From contig JAIOQZ010000059.1 of assembly GCA_021108395.1 (NCBI GenBank), positions 21,464-85,463 of the forward strand: a stretch of DNA of 64,000 nt, given 5' to 3'. Below are positions 36,986 through 47,200 of the stretch, in pieces. The notes under the pieces are model-generated. The model worked only from the letters and a program-made list of their open reading frames with translations. It had not been told where the DNA came from and did no database searches. Positions within the stretch are counted from its first letter, which is position 1. Each line of letters starts with the position of its first letter. The translations under genes and the position numbers were made by a program. The stretch comes from Candidatus Cloacimonadota bacterium (GTDB lineage Bacteria > Cloacimonadota > Cloacimonadia > Cloacimonadales > JAIOQZ01).

Positions 36986-37852
36986 TCAGGGACGGTTGCC
37001 TTTGCCCATGTTGAGCTTGTGACGCAGAATCCGGTAGAAGGTCTTGCTGGAGAGTTTGATGAAGCGCAGCTTGCGGGAAGCGCGCCTGATGTGCAGCATG
37101 TCGTTGGTCTGGAGGTCGATGACGTGGCGTCCATCGAGCTGAAGCACGGCGCAGTTGTCCGCATGGCGCAGTCGGAAACCGAGGTGGTCGTCGGCACCGA
37201 ACACCATAGGCCGCACCGAGAGGATGTGCGGGTTCAGCGGCGCTACGATGAAGGCGTCCATCACCGGCGACAGGATGGGCCCTCCCGCCGAGAGCGAATA
37301 CGCTGTGCTGCCGGTGGGTGTCGAGGCGATGATGCCGTCGCAGCGGGTCTCGAGCACGAAGCGGCGGTTGCAATATAGCCGGATGTCGATGAGCGTGGGC
37401 ACAAGCCCCTTGTAGATAACGGCGTCGTTGAGCGCGAGGTCTTCATGCACCACCTCGCCGTCACGCTTCACCACGGCATTCAGCAGCATACGTTCCTGGA
37501 TGTTGTAATGTTTGTCGCGCAGGTTGATTATCACCTGCTCCAGTTCAGGCAGCCGCGCATCGGAAAGGAAGCCCAGTCGCCCCAGATTGACGCCCACAAG
37601 CGGCGCGTCTGCTTCGAGCGAAAAGTGCAGCGCCCGCAGAATGGTGCCGTCGCCGCCAAAAACGATGATGGCTTCGAGCGCAAGCCCTGCTGTCTCCGCC
37701 AGTGTTGCCTGGTGGATAAACCCGGGCAGAATTCCGTGCTGCTCACGCAGGCCCCACAGTTCGAGGCCATGCGAAACACGCAACGCCTTTAGTTGCGAGA
37801 AAATATCCTCGCACTGCGGATAATGCGGGTTGAAGAACAGTCCCAGTCTCAT
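36986..37852 (-). CDS. nadK: NAD kinase
   Basis: A 288-residue enzyme that phosphorylates NAD to NADP. Seen are the GGDGT loop in AIIVFGGDGTILRALHF, LVGVNLGRLGFLSD, NDAVIYKG and the SPTGSTAY-like TPTGSTAYSLSAGGPI, LNPHILSVRP and the C-terminal beta-sandwich. The order recN-nadK on the minus strand is common. It lies 9 bases from rsgA and 10 bases from recN. Confidence 0.97.
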   Translation of the reverse strand: MRLGLFFNPHYPQCEDIFSQLKALRVSHGLELWGLREQHGILPGFIHQATLAETAGLALEAIIVFGGDGTILRALHFSLEADAPLVGVNLGRLGFLSDARLPELEQVIINLRDKHYNIQERMLLNAVVKRDGEVVHEDLALNDAVIYKGLVPTLIDIRLYCNRRFVLETRCDGIIASTPTGSTAYSLSAGGPILSPVMDAFIVAPLNPHILSVRPMVFGADDHLGFRLRHADNCAVLQLDGRHVIDLQTNDMLHIRRASRKLRFIKLSSKTFYRILRHKLNMGKGNRP

Positions 37853-37861
37853 AGCGTCTCC

Positions 37862-38950
37862 TCAGGCCAGCGATTCGCGCAGGCGCAGATACGAAGTGTA
37901 CCGTTCCTGCGGCAGGCTTCCGGTTTGCAGGGCGTCCCGAATCGCGCAATCGATTTCGTGTGTATGTGTGCAGTCGCGGAAGCGGCAGCCGTGACCAAGC
38001 TCGGCAAAACCGGGAAACACCTTCGGGAGCAGCTCGAAATGCCGACGGTGCAGCCCGAATGTCTTGATGCCCGGCGTATCGACGAGGTAGCCGCCGAATT
38101 TCCACGGTATCAGTCGGCTGCGCGTGGTGGTGTGCCGTCCCTTGCTGGTGGACTCCGACACCTCGCTCACGCGGCCACGCCAGCCAGGCTGCACCAGATT
38201 TATCAGCGAGGTCTTCCCTACGCCGGAAACACCGGAGAACACTGTCTCGCGGTCGCGCAGCAGCTCCGGCAGCAGCTCAATGTTCATGCCGCTTTCGGCA
38301 GACACATATATCACTTGCAATCCCGCCTGCTCATACCAGCGGCAAGCATTGCGCACTTCCTCGATATTCTCGGCCAGGTCTATCTTGTTCACGCACAGCA
38401 CCGGCTCGATGTTCTCGATGCCGGCAGCACAGATATAGCGATCTACCAGCCCGCCGTTGAACGGCGGCTGCCGCCACGCCACAGTGATGAGCACCTGGTC
38501 GATGTTGGCCGCCAGGATGGCGCGCGTCTGAAAGCTGTGCTCGGAGAACCGCACCAGACTGTTGCGCCGCTCCTCAATCTCCTCGATGCGCGGCTTGTCG
38601 GCAAGGTCAACCTGCACCCAGTCACCGGCTGCGGCCAGAGTGCGCGTGTCCAGCTTGAGATTGCGCAGACGGCCACCGAGTGTGGCTTCGAGCGCCTCTC
38701 CGTCAACATGCACCAGGCAGATATGGTTGGCGTACACCTCGAGGATGCGACCACGGTGCAGCTTGAGATCGGACTTATCGCTGGTGCGCCCTTTATCAGC
38801 CAGCTTCTTCTCGGCCCGGCGATCCTCGGCAATGTCTTCTTCGTCAAGCATGTCGATGTCGTCGAGTTCGAGGTTGCGCAGGCGTATGTTGCGTCGGCTG
38901 AATTTCTTTTTGTCGCGCTGGGAAGCGCGTCCATCGCTTTTATCGGCCAT
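37862..38950 (-). CDS. rsgA: Ribosome small-subunit GTPase RsgA
   Basis: A 362-residue circularly permuted GTPase that helps late 30S assembly. After a lysine-rich N-terminus with a charged extension of about 60 residues, it has an OB fold, then G4 (LCVNKIDLAENI), G1 (FSGVSGVGKTSLINLV), G3 (LVDTPGIKTFGL) and the zinc site HGCRFRDCTHTHEIDCAI. The long N-terminal extension with many Asp/Glu/Lys is unusual for the family, which often starts near the OB fold. It overlaps nadD by 11 bases. Confidence 0.96.
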   Translation of the reverse strand: MADKSDGRASQRDKKKFSRRNIRLRNLELDDIDMLDEEDIAEDRRAEKKLADKGRTSDKSDLKLHRGRILEVYANHICLVHVDGEALEATLGGRLRNLKLDTRTLAAAGDWVQVDLADKPRIEEIEERRNSLVRFSEHSFQTRAILAANIDQVLITVAWRQPPFNGGLVDRYICAAGIENIEPVLCVNKIDLAENIEEVRNACRWYEQAGLQVIYVSAESGMNIELLPELLRDRETVFSGVSGVGKTSLINLVQPGWRGRVSEVSESTSKGRHTTTRSRLIPWKFGGYLVDTPGIKTFGLHRRHFELLPKVFPGFAELGHGCRFRDCTHTHEIDCAIRDALQTGSLPQERYTSYLRLRESLA

Positions 38951-39503
38951 GTTTCTGTAACCAGTCAGTCACGCTCGGCGGCACCCAGGGCGAGATGTCG
39001 CCCCCTTTGCTCAGCGTCTCGCGTATTTGCGTGGACGACACCGGCACCGGCTCCATCGGCACGAACCGCAGGAGATCGATGTAGGGCAGGTTGCTCCACC
39101 GCCGGCGGCCATTGCGCGTAAACACAACGAACCTGGCCAGTTCGAGCGCCTCACGATAGCGATGCCACCGCTGCAGTTCTTCCACGTTGTCATCGCCGAT
39201 GAGAAAGAACAGCTCTGCGCCAGGGAAGCGTTTGCGCACTCGTTCGAGCAGGTGGAACGTATAGTTGGTGTCGCCCCGAAAGCGGTCGAGGCTGGAGACG
39301 CGCATGTGCGGTTGCCGGCGCAATGCGGCCTCGATCAGTTCACAGCGCACCTCGAACGACAGCATATCGTGCTTGTGTGGCGGACTTCCCGCCGGCAGAA
39401 ACAGCACTTCGTCCAGAGCGAGCGCCTCCAGGGCGCGCCGCGCCACAGCCAGATGGCCGTAATGCACAGGATCGAACGCACCGCCAAGCAGACCCAGCTT
39501 CAC
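38940..39503 (-). CDS. nadD: Nicotinate-nucleotide adenylyltransferase
   Basis: A 187-residue nucleotidyltransferase that forms deamido-NAD from nicotinate mononucleotide and ATP. It has the GGAFDPVHYGHLAVARRAL start with the HxGH motif, PAGSPPHKHDMLSFEVRCEL, FLIGDDNVEELQRWH, and the ISSTQIRE-like VSSTQIRETLSKG. Two other NAD genes (nadC, nadK) are in the window but not adjacent. It sits one base after bamD. Confidence 0.97.
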   Translation of the reverse strand: MKLGLLGGAFDPVHYGHLAVARRALEALALDEVLFLPAGSPPHKHDMLSFEVRCELIEAALRRQPHMRVSSLDRFRGDTNYTFHLLERVRKRFPGAELFFLIGDDNVEELQRWHRYREALELARFVVFTRNGRRRWSNLPYIDLLRFVPMEPVPVSSTQIRETLSKGGDISPWVPPSVTDWLQKHGR

Positions 39504-39504
39504 G

Positions 39505-40245
39505 CTATTGCTCCAGGTGTTTCTCCAGGCGACGCGCCTCTGCGGACTCTGGATACCGTTCCTTCAGTTCGACAATGATGGGATGTGCAGCGCCCATGTC
39601 TTCGCGTTCGAGATAAATCCTCGCCGAATAGTATATCGCTTTGCGGTCAATCTCATCATCGAGGCCGGCGGCGCGCACATCGTCAAAGTAGAGCAAAGCC
39701 GCGCTATAATCGTTGATGCGCCAGTAGATATAGCCGTTCATGTAAGCTTTTTCGAGCAACTTGTAGCGAGCCTGCACGAGATAGTCTTGTGCCTCGGCAG
39801 CGCGTTCATCTCCAGGGAAGCGTTCGAGGAAGGTGCTGAAGGCGTCCATCGACTCGTAGGTCTCATCCTGCGTATAATGATAATTCAGCGACTCCTCGAA
39901 GTAACACAGGCCAATGCTGAAGTAGGCTGTGCCGATGTCTTCGTAGTCGGGAAACAGGCGGATGAGCTCCTGATACTCGTAGCGAGCGTCAACCCAGTTC
40001 TCCATGAAGAAATAGCAGTCGGCCAACTTGCGCTGTGCGTCGTCGGTGTAGGCGGTCTTGCGCTCGAACACCACTTCCTGAAAATAGGGGATGGCCTTGC
40101 GCCATTTTTCCAGTTCATAAAACTCGTTGCCACGCGCCATCTTTTCGTCAACGGACATCCGTTGCATCTTCGACGCCTGGCTGCAAGCGCCAAGAAGCGC
40201 CAGCAACAGCAGTAGTATCGTCAAATTACGAATTTGTTTCATCAT
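39505..40245 (-). CDS. bamD: Outer-membrane assembly lipoprotein BamD
   Basis: A 246-residue lipoprotein. The signal peptide ends with lipobox LLGACSQ (Cys21). The mature protein has TPR units: ARGNEFYELEKWRKAIPYFQEV, AQRKLADCYFFMENWVDARYEYQEL, then AFSTFLERFPGDERAAEAQ. This matches BamD/YfiO, the essential lipoprotein partner of BamA in inserting outer-membrane barrels, and shows the organism has an outer membrane. The start at ATG 40245 overlaps the gene before by 4 bases. Confidence 0.92.
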   Translation of the reverse strand: MMKQIRNLTILLLLLALLGACSQASKMQRMSVDEKMARGNEFYELEKWRKAIPYFQEVVFERKTAYTDDAQRKLADCYFFMENWVDARYEYQELIRLFPDYEDIGTAYFSIGLCYFEESLNYHYTQDETYESMDAFSTFLERFPGDERAAEAQDYLVQARYKLLEKAYMNGYIYWRINDYSAALLYFDDVRAAGLDDEIDRKAIYYSARIYLEREDMGAAHPIIVELKERYPESAEARRLEKHLEQ

Positions 40246-40757
40246 TCACTTCCGTAGTAAAATAGATAGATCAGGCCACCCAGGATGGCCGAGATCAGCA
40301 CCGGGTCATACCAGCGCATTGTTTGCAGTTCGTTTGTGAGTGGACATGACGTTCGCAGCTCGCAGGCCGCCACGCCGATCACTGTCCCGCTATCCTTTTC
40401 TATCAACCGCAGTCTGAAGCGGTGGGTTGTTTCTTCGCGCAATGTCCGGCTAAACAGCGAGTTGCTGCCCAACTGCCTGGCGCTTGTCTGGCGAGTAACC
40501 TGCGCCACCAGCGTCCCTGAAGCAGGTTCTGCCAACAACGTCTCGTCACGCCCCAGCAACAGCCGAGTCATCTCGAACCTTAGCTCTTCCCACATTTCAC
40601 CGGTCTGCACGTCCAGCGCAATGTTTCTGTCCGCAGGTATCTCCGCGACCAGACAGATGGCCGCACGCTGGGCCAGCGAGTCGGCGGGCACCAGCGGCGC
40701 CTGAGCGGCCAGAATGCCCGTCATCAGGCACAATGCCGGCAGCGCGAGGCGCTTCAT
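40242..40757 (-). CDS. Small envelope protein of unknown function
   Basis: A 171-residue protein that starts at ATG 40757 (MKRLALPALCLMTGILAAQA) with a clear signal peptide ending near AAQA. The mature part has beta-rich stretches (ICLVAEIPADRNIALDVQTGE, TLREETTHRFRLRLIEKDSG) and ends with a C-terminal hydrophobic helix (PVLISAILGGLIYLFYYGSE), so it may be anchored in a membrane. An upstream extension to 40886 would overlap the cpoB-like gene and is not protein-like. It lies between cpoB-like and bamD, which suggests a role in outer-membrane or envelope upkeep. No family was recognised. Confidence 0.6.
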   Translation of the reverse strand: MKRLALPALCLMTGILAAQAPLVPADSLAQRAAICLVAEIPADRNIALDVQTGEMWEELRFEMTRLLLGRDETLLAEPASGTLVAQVTRQTSARQLGSNSLFSRTLREETTHRFRLRLIEKDSGTVIGVAACELRTSCPLTNELQTMRWYDPVLISAILGGLIYLFYYGSE

Positions 40758-40765
40758 CGCGCCGC

Positions 40766-41482
40766 TCACGGAAGCTCCCGCAGCAGGGACAGAACCAGGC
40801 TCTGACGGGCGTAATCGGGATACATGCGGCCTACGCGCTCGAGTTCGAGCCGCGCCTGCTGCATTTTGCCCAGCTCGCGATAACACAGCCCCATTTTGAG
40901 CTGCGCGTCGGGCGCTTTCTTCGACTCGGGATAGAAGTCTATCACCTTCTGGAACTCGCCGAGCGCGCCTATGTAATCATTGCGGTCATAGCAGCATTCG
41001 CCCAGCCAGTATTGCGCGTTGGGGGCCAGTTCATGCTGGCTGAACAGCTCGACAAACATCCGAAAGCCGGCGGCGGCCTCAGCGAAACGCTGAGAAACAT
41101 ACAGTCCGCGAGCCAGGACGTACTCGTCCTCGGGGTCAATATCGCGGCGCACCACAGGAGAAGAAACAGGGGCTTGCTGCGGCATGCTCGGTGGCGCTTG
41201 CGTCTGCTGTATCTGTTGCCGAGACTGCAAGTCGTTCAGCTCAATACGCAGTGCGTTCACCTCGCCGCGCAACTCAGCGATTTCTGCCTGCATGGCGAGA
41301 ACTTCGGCCTGATTATCCTGTGGCAGCCGCTCTCGAACAGCCGCAAGCTGAATCGCCTGGTCGCTCTGGTCAACCTCGATGGATTCGAGGCGCTGCTCGA
41401 CGGTGACAAGCCGCTCGCTGGTGTCGTTCATCGCGCAACCAGCCAGCAAACCGGCAATCACCGCCAACCAGGCAAATCGCAT
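40766..41482 (-). CDS. CpoB/YbgF-like periplasmic coiled-coil and TPR lipoprotein
   Basis: A 238-residue protein. The signal peptide has lipobox GLLAGCAMND. A coiled-coil segment (VTVEQRLESIEVDQ ... AEIAELRGEVNALRIELNDLQ) is followed by a Pro/Gln-rich linker and about three TPR units (EYVLARGLYVSQRFAEAAAGF, ANAQ-type APNAQYWLGECCYDRNDYIGA, PDAQLKMGLCYRELGKMQQA). This is the domain order of CpoB (YbgF), which couples septal murein synthesis to outer-membrane constriction with Tol-Pal. Here tolB/pal are not seen. The start is 1 base from the M18 stop. Confidence 0.8.
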   Translation of the reverse strand: MRFAWLAVIAGLLAGCAMNDTSERLVTVEQRLESIEVDQSDQAIQLAAVRERLPQDNQAEVLAMQAEIAELRGEVNALRIELNDLQSRQQIQQTQAPPSMPQQAPVSSPVVRRDIDPEDEYVLARGLYVSQRFAEAAAGFRMFVELFSQHELAPNAQYWLGECCYDRNDYIGALGEFQKVIDFYPESKKAPDAQLKMGLCYRELGKMQQARLELERVGRMYPDYARQSLVLSLLRELP

Positions 41483-41483
41483 A

Positions 41484-42905
41484 TCAGGCCTTCTCGAGGA
41501 ACGCCTTGTAGGCGCGATAGGTGCAGTAAACATCTGCCTTGCTGCTGAGTTCATACAGCGCATGCATGCCCAGCAGGCCGGCGCCGCAGTCGATGACGTC
41601 TGCACCGAAACGGGCGAGGAACTTGGCGATGGTGCCGCCGCCGCCCTCGTCGGTTTTGCCCAGCTCACCAGTCTGCCAGAAAACGTCGGCATCGTCGAAT
41701 ATATGCGACACCCGCGCGGCAAACTCGGCGTTCGAGTCGTTGCAATTGCTTTTGCCGGCGTGGCCGGAATACTTAGCGAGAGCGACGCCGCAACCGAGGT
41801 GCACGGCGTTGTTTTCTTCGAGAACGCTGTGGAAGTTCGGATTGATGGCGGCGTTGACGTCAGCCGAGAGAATGTGGCTGCGAATGAGCGTCTTGCGGAG
41901 ATTGTAGCTGCCGCTGTCTTCACCGACGATGGCCAGCAGGTCGGCCACGAAGTCTTCGACAATGAAACTGGCGGCGCCTGTGTTGCCCTCGCTGCCGGTC
42001 TCTTCTTTGTCGATGAGCAGTGCCACCATGGTGCGGCGGGGCGCCTCGGCGTCGAGCAGCGCCTGCATACCGGCGAATGAGCAGACACGGTCGTCCTGGG
42101 CATAGGCGAGAATCATCGAGGAATCGAGGCCGGCGTCTCTGGCGCGACCGGCAGGCACCAGCTCGAGCTCTGCCGAAAGCAGGTCGGCTTCGGTGATGCC
42201 ATAGCGCTCGTGCAACAGTCTCAGGGCTTGCAGCTTCACGGTCTCCTTCAGGTCGGCGTCTTCCTCGTCATCGATGAAGGGCATCGAGCCAAAAACGACA
42301 TTGAGCCGCGAAGCATCGACGGCATCGTCGATTTTCTTTGGCGTCTGCACCTTGCCGGCCAGATGCGGCAGCAGGTCAGGCATCACAAACACGGGATCGT
42401 CTTCGCTGTCGCCGATGTGGATGTCGATTATCTCGCCATCGCGCTTCACCACCACGCCCATCAGGGCCAGCGGCGTGGACATCCACTGATATTTCTTGAT
42501 ACCGCCGTAATAGTGTGTGCGCAGCATGGCCAGTCCGGCTTTGTCGTCTTCATAGAGCGGCACCGGTTTCAGGTCGATGCGCGGTGCGTCTATGTGCGCG
42601 GCCACGACGTTAAGCCCCGCCGAGACCGGTTCGGTACCCAGTCGCACGGCAGCCAGCACCTTCCCCCGCGAAACATAGAACATCTTGTTCGCCTTTTCGC
42701 CGTTTGTCATGTTCTTCCAGCCTGCGTCTGTCAGCAGGTTCGCAAAGTGGTTCACACAGGCGCGCACGGTGCGGGCGCTGTCGAGAAACCGCATGTATGG
42801 CACAGCAAAAGCCAGCGCGGCCTCGCGTTCCCCGACAGGCGCTTCTTTCCAGAAATTACGTCGTTTGTAGCTCAGAGTCTTTTGCAAATCCTTTGCAGAT
42901 GGCAT
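41484..42905 (-). CDS. M18 family aminopeptidase
   Basis: A 473-residue zinc peptidase. Visible are LNVVAAHIDAPRIDLKPV with the first metal His and Asp, LIDKEETGSEGNTGAAS with the catalytic Glu-Glu, SADVNAAINPNFHSV, and CGAGLLGMHALYELSSKADV near the C-terminus with the last metal ligand His. M18 enzymes remove N-terminal acidic or hydrophobic residues from peptides in the cytoplasm. The length and order match the family. It lies 11 bases after greA. Confidence 0.94.
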   Translation of the reverse strand: MPSAKDLQKTLSYKRRNFWKEAPVGEREAALAFAVPYMRFLDSARTVRACVNHFANLLTDAGWKNMTNGEKANKMFYVSRGKVLAAVRLGTEPVSAGLNVVAAHIDAPRIDLKPVPLYEDDKAGLAMLRTHYYGGIKKYQWMSTPLALMGVVVKRDGEIIDIHIGDSEDDPVFVMPDLLPHLAGKVQTPKKIDDAVDASRLNVVFGSMPFIDDEEDADLKETVKLQALRLLHERYGITEADLLSAELELVPAGRARDAGLDSSMILAYAQDDRVCSFAGMQALLDAEAPRRTMVALLIDKEETGSEGNTGAASFIVEDFVADLLAIVGEDSGSYNLRKTLIRSHILSADVNAAINPNFHSVLEENNAVHLGCGVALAKYSGHAGKSNCNDSNAEFAARVSHIFDDADVFWQTGELGKTDEGGGGTIAKFLARFGADVIDCGAGLLGMHALYELSSKADVYCTYRAYKAFLEKA

Positions 42906-42916
42906 GTAGTCTCCTT

Positions 42917-43390
42917 TCAGGATATTGATATTACTTCAAACACACGGTCGCCGGCGGGCGCCTTGACCTCGAACTTCTGGCCTGGCTTCTTGCCAATCAT
43001 CGCTTGGCCAATGGGCGAGGCCACCGATACCAACCGTAGATCGTCGGCGGAGTCATCGGTTTCATCCACGCCCACCAGGCGAAACAGCGTTTCCTCGCCG
43101 GTGGGCTCCTCACGGGCCAGCACCCTGGCGCCGAAACGGACGGCGTCTTTAGGGATGTTGGCGGAGTCGAGCGCCTGTAGCTTGCCCAGACGGTTGCGCA
43201 GGTGGTTCAGCTCATGGTCGATGTGGCGTTGGCGCTCGCGGGCAGCGTGATACTCGGCGTTCTCACTGAGGTCGCCCATTTCCCGCGCCGTCACAACCTG
43301 CTTTATCACCGCAGGCCTTTCGACCTCGAGAAGGCGCTTCATTCGACGATGCAGCCTCGCCATGCCCTCGGGTGTGATGTATTCGGGCAT
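42917..43390 (-). CDS. greA: Transcription elongation factor GreA
   Basis: A 157-residue cleavage factor that rescues stalled RNA polymerase. The N-terminal coiled coil carries the catalytic acidic tip in AREMGDLSENAEYHAARERQ (DLSENAEYH is diagnostic). The C-terminal FKBP-like domain has RVLAREEPTGEETLFRLVG and ASPIGQAMIGKKPGQKFEVK. It lies 2 bases after the preceding helical protein. Confidence 0.97.
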   Translation of the reverse strand: MPEYITPEGMARLHRRMKRLLEVERPAVIKQVVTAREMGDLSENAEYHAARERQRHIDHELNHLRNRLGKLQALDSANIPKDAVRFGARVLAREEPTGEETLFRLVGVDETDDSADDLRLVSVASPIGQAMIGKKPGQKFEVKAPAGDRVFEVISIS

Positions 43391-43392
43391 TC

Positions 43393-44205
43393 TCAGCTCT
43401 TTTTCTTGCGCAGCAGCAATTTACGGCCCAGGATGGCGGCTTTTTTCAGGCGAGCGTTGCCGCTTAACACCCAGTTCTCGAAAGCCTGCTCCATCTCAGG
43501 ATTATAGAGCATCACGGCGCCCGCCATGATCTCGACGAACTCAGGGTTGCGCGTGTTGACGTATTTGGCGTAAACCGAGGCGTAGAAATCGGGGTCGATC
43601 TTGCTGATGGCCTTGAGAAAGTCGATATTGACTTTGATCATTTCCGCATCGGCATACAGCCATTGCATCTCGAGCCGCTTGAACACATGCGGCAGCATGA
43701 ACGGGTCTTGCTTGCACAGCTTCACAAGCTGTTTGATGACGGCTTTCTTGGCCTCGCCGCCGTCCACCTTCATCCACTTCACAACCGTGTCGAGATAGTT
43801 CTCTGGCTCGTTTTTCAGCAGCGGCAGCACTGTCTTGTCGAGCAGAAAGTTGGCCTCTTGCGCTGTCCTGGCGGAATGCAGATACTCGCGCACCTTGTCG
43901 ATGTACGCCGACGGGTTGCGCCGCATGATGCGCTGCAAAATGTAGCCCGTGGCCATCTTGCCGTGCTCGCCTTTCTTGTTCCACAGAAAGTCTATGAATC
44001 CGAGATAGCTGGCGGGGTCTTTGGCGACGTGAGCGGCGATTGCCTTGCTCACGTAGGTGATTACCTCTTTGGGTATCTTCCCGTCAATACGCTCTGGGTA
44101 TGCGTTATAGATAATATCGATGTCGAACTTCCCGGCAGGCAGCTTACGAAGAAGAAAGTCCTCGGTGTCGCGCTGCAGGCGTTCTTTCCAGTCCAGGGGT
44201 ATCAT
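43393..44205 (-). CDS. Helical-repeat protein of unknown function
   Basis: A 270-residue soluble protein of mostly helical segments with HEAT- or TPR-like spacing (LGFIDFLWNKKGEHGKMATG, ATGYILQRIMRRNPSAYIDK, LLDKTVLPLLKNEPENYLDT, AVIKQLVKLCKQDPFMLPHV) and a basic C-terminus (AILGRKLLLRKKKS). It resembles DNA-alkylation-repair/HEAT fold proteins only loosely. It has a strong AAGGAGG site and is the first gene of a string that runs to enolase. I cannot assign a function. Confidence 0.6.
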   Translation of the reverse strand: MIPLDWKERLQRDTEDFLLRKLPAGKFDIDIIYNAYPERIDGKIPKEVITYVSKAIAAHVAKDPASYLGFIDFLWNKKGEHGKMATGYILQRIMRRNPSAYIDKVREYLHSARTAQEANFLLDKTVLPLLKNEPENYLDTVVKWMKVDGGEAKKAVIKQLVKLCKQDPFMLPHVFKRLEMQWLYADAEMIKVNIDFLKAISKIDPDFYASVYAKYVNTRNPEFVEIMAGAVMLYNPEMEQAFENWVLSGNARLKKAAILGRKLLLRKKKS

Positions 44206-44281
44206 TTTCGTCCTCCTTAATCAAGTCACCGCCAGCGATGACACGAACACAGGCATTTGCGGGTTCGCACAGCCTGCTGTT

Positions 44282-47200
44282 CTAACGGATCACGGATATC
44301 GTCCCTTTCTTATAGGAACCGCTCATCTCGAGGATGTAGAAATATGTTCCTGAAGAAACGGGCTTGGAAATCATGTTGCGGGCATCCCATCCCACGAAGT
44401 ATTGAGTTTCGCTCAACGGCCCGATCGATTCCTCGAAGACGAGTTCGCCGCTGAGATTGTAAATCCACAGATTGCCGGTTTTGCCCAGAGGCAGGTCAAA
44501 GAAACGCACCTGCGAATCCTGCTGAGTATATAGCGGGTTGGGCGCAATCTTGACATGGCTGAGATCGTTGATGTCGGCAAGATTGAAGCGCAGTCTGTCC
44601 TGATCGTTCCGCAGCTTGTTGCCGGCCAGGTCTGTGATGTTTGTGAGCCGCAGATAATACGGCTGGTTCGATATTTGGAGCGGATGCGCCAGTTGCAGCG
44701 TCAGGTGGTCGTTGTAGAAGCTGACCCCTGTGACGCTGTTATCGTTGTCCACTGGCGGTGGTATCAGCAGGTAGCACGCCGGGTCTTGCGCCGAGGCGGC
44801 AAGGAACTCGGAGAATTCCAGATCAACGCGCCCGGCCGCGAACGGCGTGACCGCAATCACCTCGGGCGGCGTGAAGTCGCCTCCATAGATGAAGCTCAGA
44901 TTGGTGTCGGCATATGCGACGCCGGTAGCTCCCTGTAAGCCCTTCACTTGCAGTATATAGCCAGATCCGACGAACGGGAAGGCCGAATCGAACGTGAGAG
45001 TCAGCCGCCTATCGGTGGAGCTCATGATAACAGACAACGGACGGCCCATGTCGTGGTCAACTTCAAAGTGCCCCGTGTTCTGCGAGTTGGTGTGCAGCGC
45101 GGTGTCGAAAATGAGATCGAGCCGGTTCGCCGATGTTGTCTCGATAGACACCAGCGCCGGCGGGAAGTTGGGCGTGGCTTCTTTCCACAGTGTTGGCAGC
45201 GATTCAGTTGGGTCGAATCCGGCATCCACGGCAGTAACAGCAAACTCGTAGTTTGTGTCGATCGTCAGTCCGGTGTCGATGAACTGAACGTCTGAGGTTT
45301 CCCCGACAAACTCAGAACCGGTATCACCGGCCAGGCGGCGATACACTCGATAACCGTCGGCGCCGGAATCCTGCCAAGTGAGCTTGACCGATTGCTGATC
45401 CTGCGGGACTGCGCGGAACCCCTGCGGCGTTGACGGGCCGGTGAACGGCTGCGCCCGTGTCATCAGCGAAGCCATGATGCTGTCCTCGCCGGCGGAGATG
45501 TTTACAATCCCGGCCATGTCGTTGGAATCTGTTTCGGGGAACAGGATGGACTGGAAACTGCGTTCCGAGTTTCCCATCCACACCGGCTCCATCACGCCAT
45601 CGACACAATCGATGACGTACAGATATGGCGAGAGCGAAAAGAGCAGTTCGTCGGCAATATCATCATCGATATTTGCAGCGCAAATCGAGTTCTGGCCTTC
45701 GACAGTGTCGAACATCAGCCAGTCATACATCTCATAGTCGTTATCGCCCGTTGGACGGAAGAACCCGAAGAACCAGTAGCTTTTGCTGGCGTCACTCACA
45801 CTTTCGGTGTAACCGCCGACACAGAATTCCTCGAAGCGATCGCCATCGAAGTCTCCACTGGCGATGTAATATGCTTCAGGAACTGGCAGCCTGGTGTTCC
45901 ACACCATCTGGCTCTGTTGCCCTCCCCCGTATAGCTCGAACACCATGATGTCTCCGTCGCGGTCGGCGGCAAGCAGATCGAGGGTATCGTCTCTGTCCAG
46001 GTCGCTCACAACGACAGAGGGGACAAAGTCATTGCGCTCATATGTCGCAGTGTTGTTAATCAGGTCCGCTTCGAGAGTGAAGGTGTTCACCGAACGCTGG
46101 TAGAGGGAAACAACGCGGGAGGTGGGGAGGTTGCGAACCAGGATGAGTTCGTCCAGGCCGTCGTCATCGTAATCGGTGAGCGTACCACCCAGGACAGACC
46201 CCTGGACAAACAGAGTATCGGTGGGGAAGCCGTGGTCGTCTGGCGATTCATAGAGCGTGACCGTGTTGAGATTGAGGCCAAGCACTTCCAGGCATTCTCC
46301 ATCTGTATCACCCACTCCGAGTGGCTTGAAGTGGTCATTGAATGTGAACAGGTCGATAAGCTGGTTGCCCTGTAAGTTGAAAATGTGCACAGGGCCGTAG
46401 CTTTCAATCAGCTCCATACCAACAAACGTGCGCTCTTCATGTGGCGGCAGGCAGAGCAAAGCAGCGCCGATTTCCTGCTGCTCATAAGTGTTCACGTTGA
46501 TTGAGTGGTTGTCGATTTCCGCGATGTCGTCGAACCAGTCCGACAGCGATACCAGGCCGCTGCGGTTCTGGGCTTCGAGCCGTATGTCAATCGAACCTTG
46601 AGGCATCGTTTCGGGAAGCCGGATTATGAGTATCGAGTCGGCGTAATCGCTATAGACATCGAAAACCGAGCCATCGCTGAGGCGGCATTCGGCGCGAAGA
46701 TTGACAGACTCATCGTAGTAGGCCTCGATGAAATATCTGGGCAGTTCGCCGTTGTAGCGGCGATAGACCTGCATCAGACTGTCTGTCAACACTGGCGGCG
46801 ATTGGTCAACGATGAAGTTGCGATGCACCTCGAATTCGGCGCCGCTTTCATCGGTGAGCTGCACACGAATCTGATAGGCGCCATCCTCCTGGAACGGCTC
46901 GAATCCGAAATGCCCCAGCACACCGTCCACCACAGGTTCATAGACGAACGTGGGCGTGTTTGTGTGGCTGACGACATCACACCAGTCACTTTCGTCAGGA
47001 TAGAGCTCCGTAGTGTACATGATGTTGTAGCGAAAGAAATAGTCACAATCAGCCGAGCCTATGATGTCAAACTGGCCGGAGAGACCGGCGTTATCGTAGG
47101 GAAAAGCTATCTCCAGCAGCGGTTGACCGGTTGCGGACAGCAGCGCCTGGGCATCCACGACTCCCCAGCCGAAGATATTGTCGAAGCCCGGCTCACCCAG

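Noticed and set aside
37793..39121. 442-residue plus-strand ORF
   Set aside because: Antisense to rsgA and nadD, both recognised with certainty.
41483..42103. Extension of the cpoB-like frame to a 445-residue product
   Set aside because: The extra part lies inside the M18 peptidase gene in another frame and is not protein-like; a signal peptide with lipobox starts at 41482.
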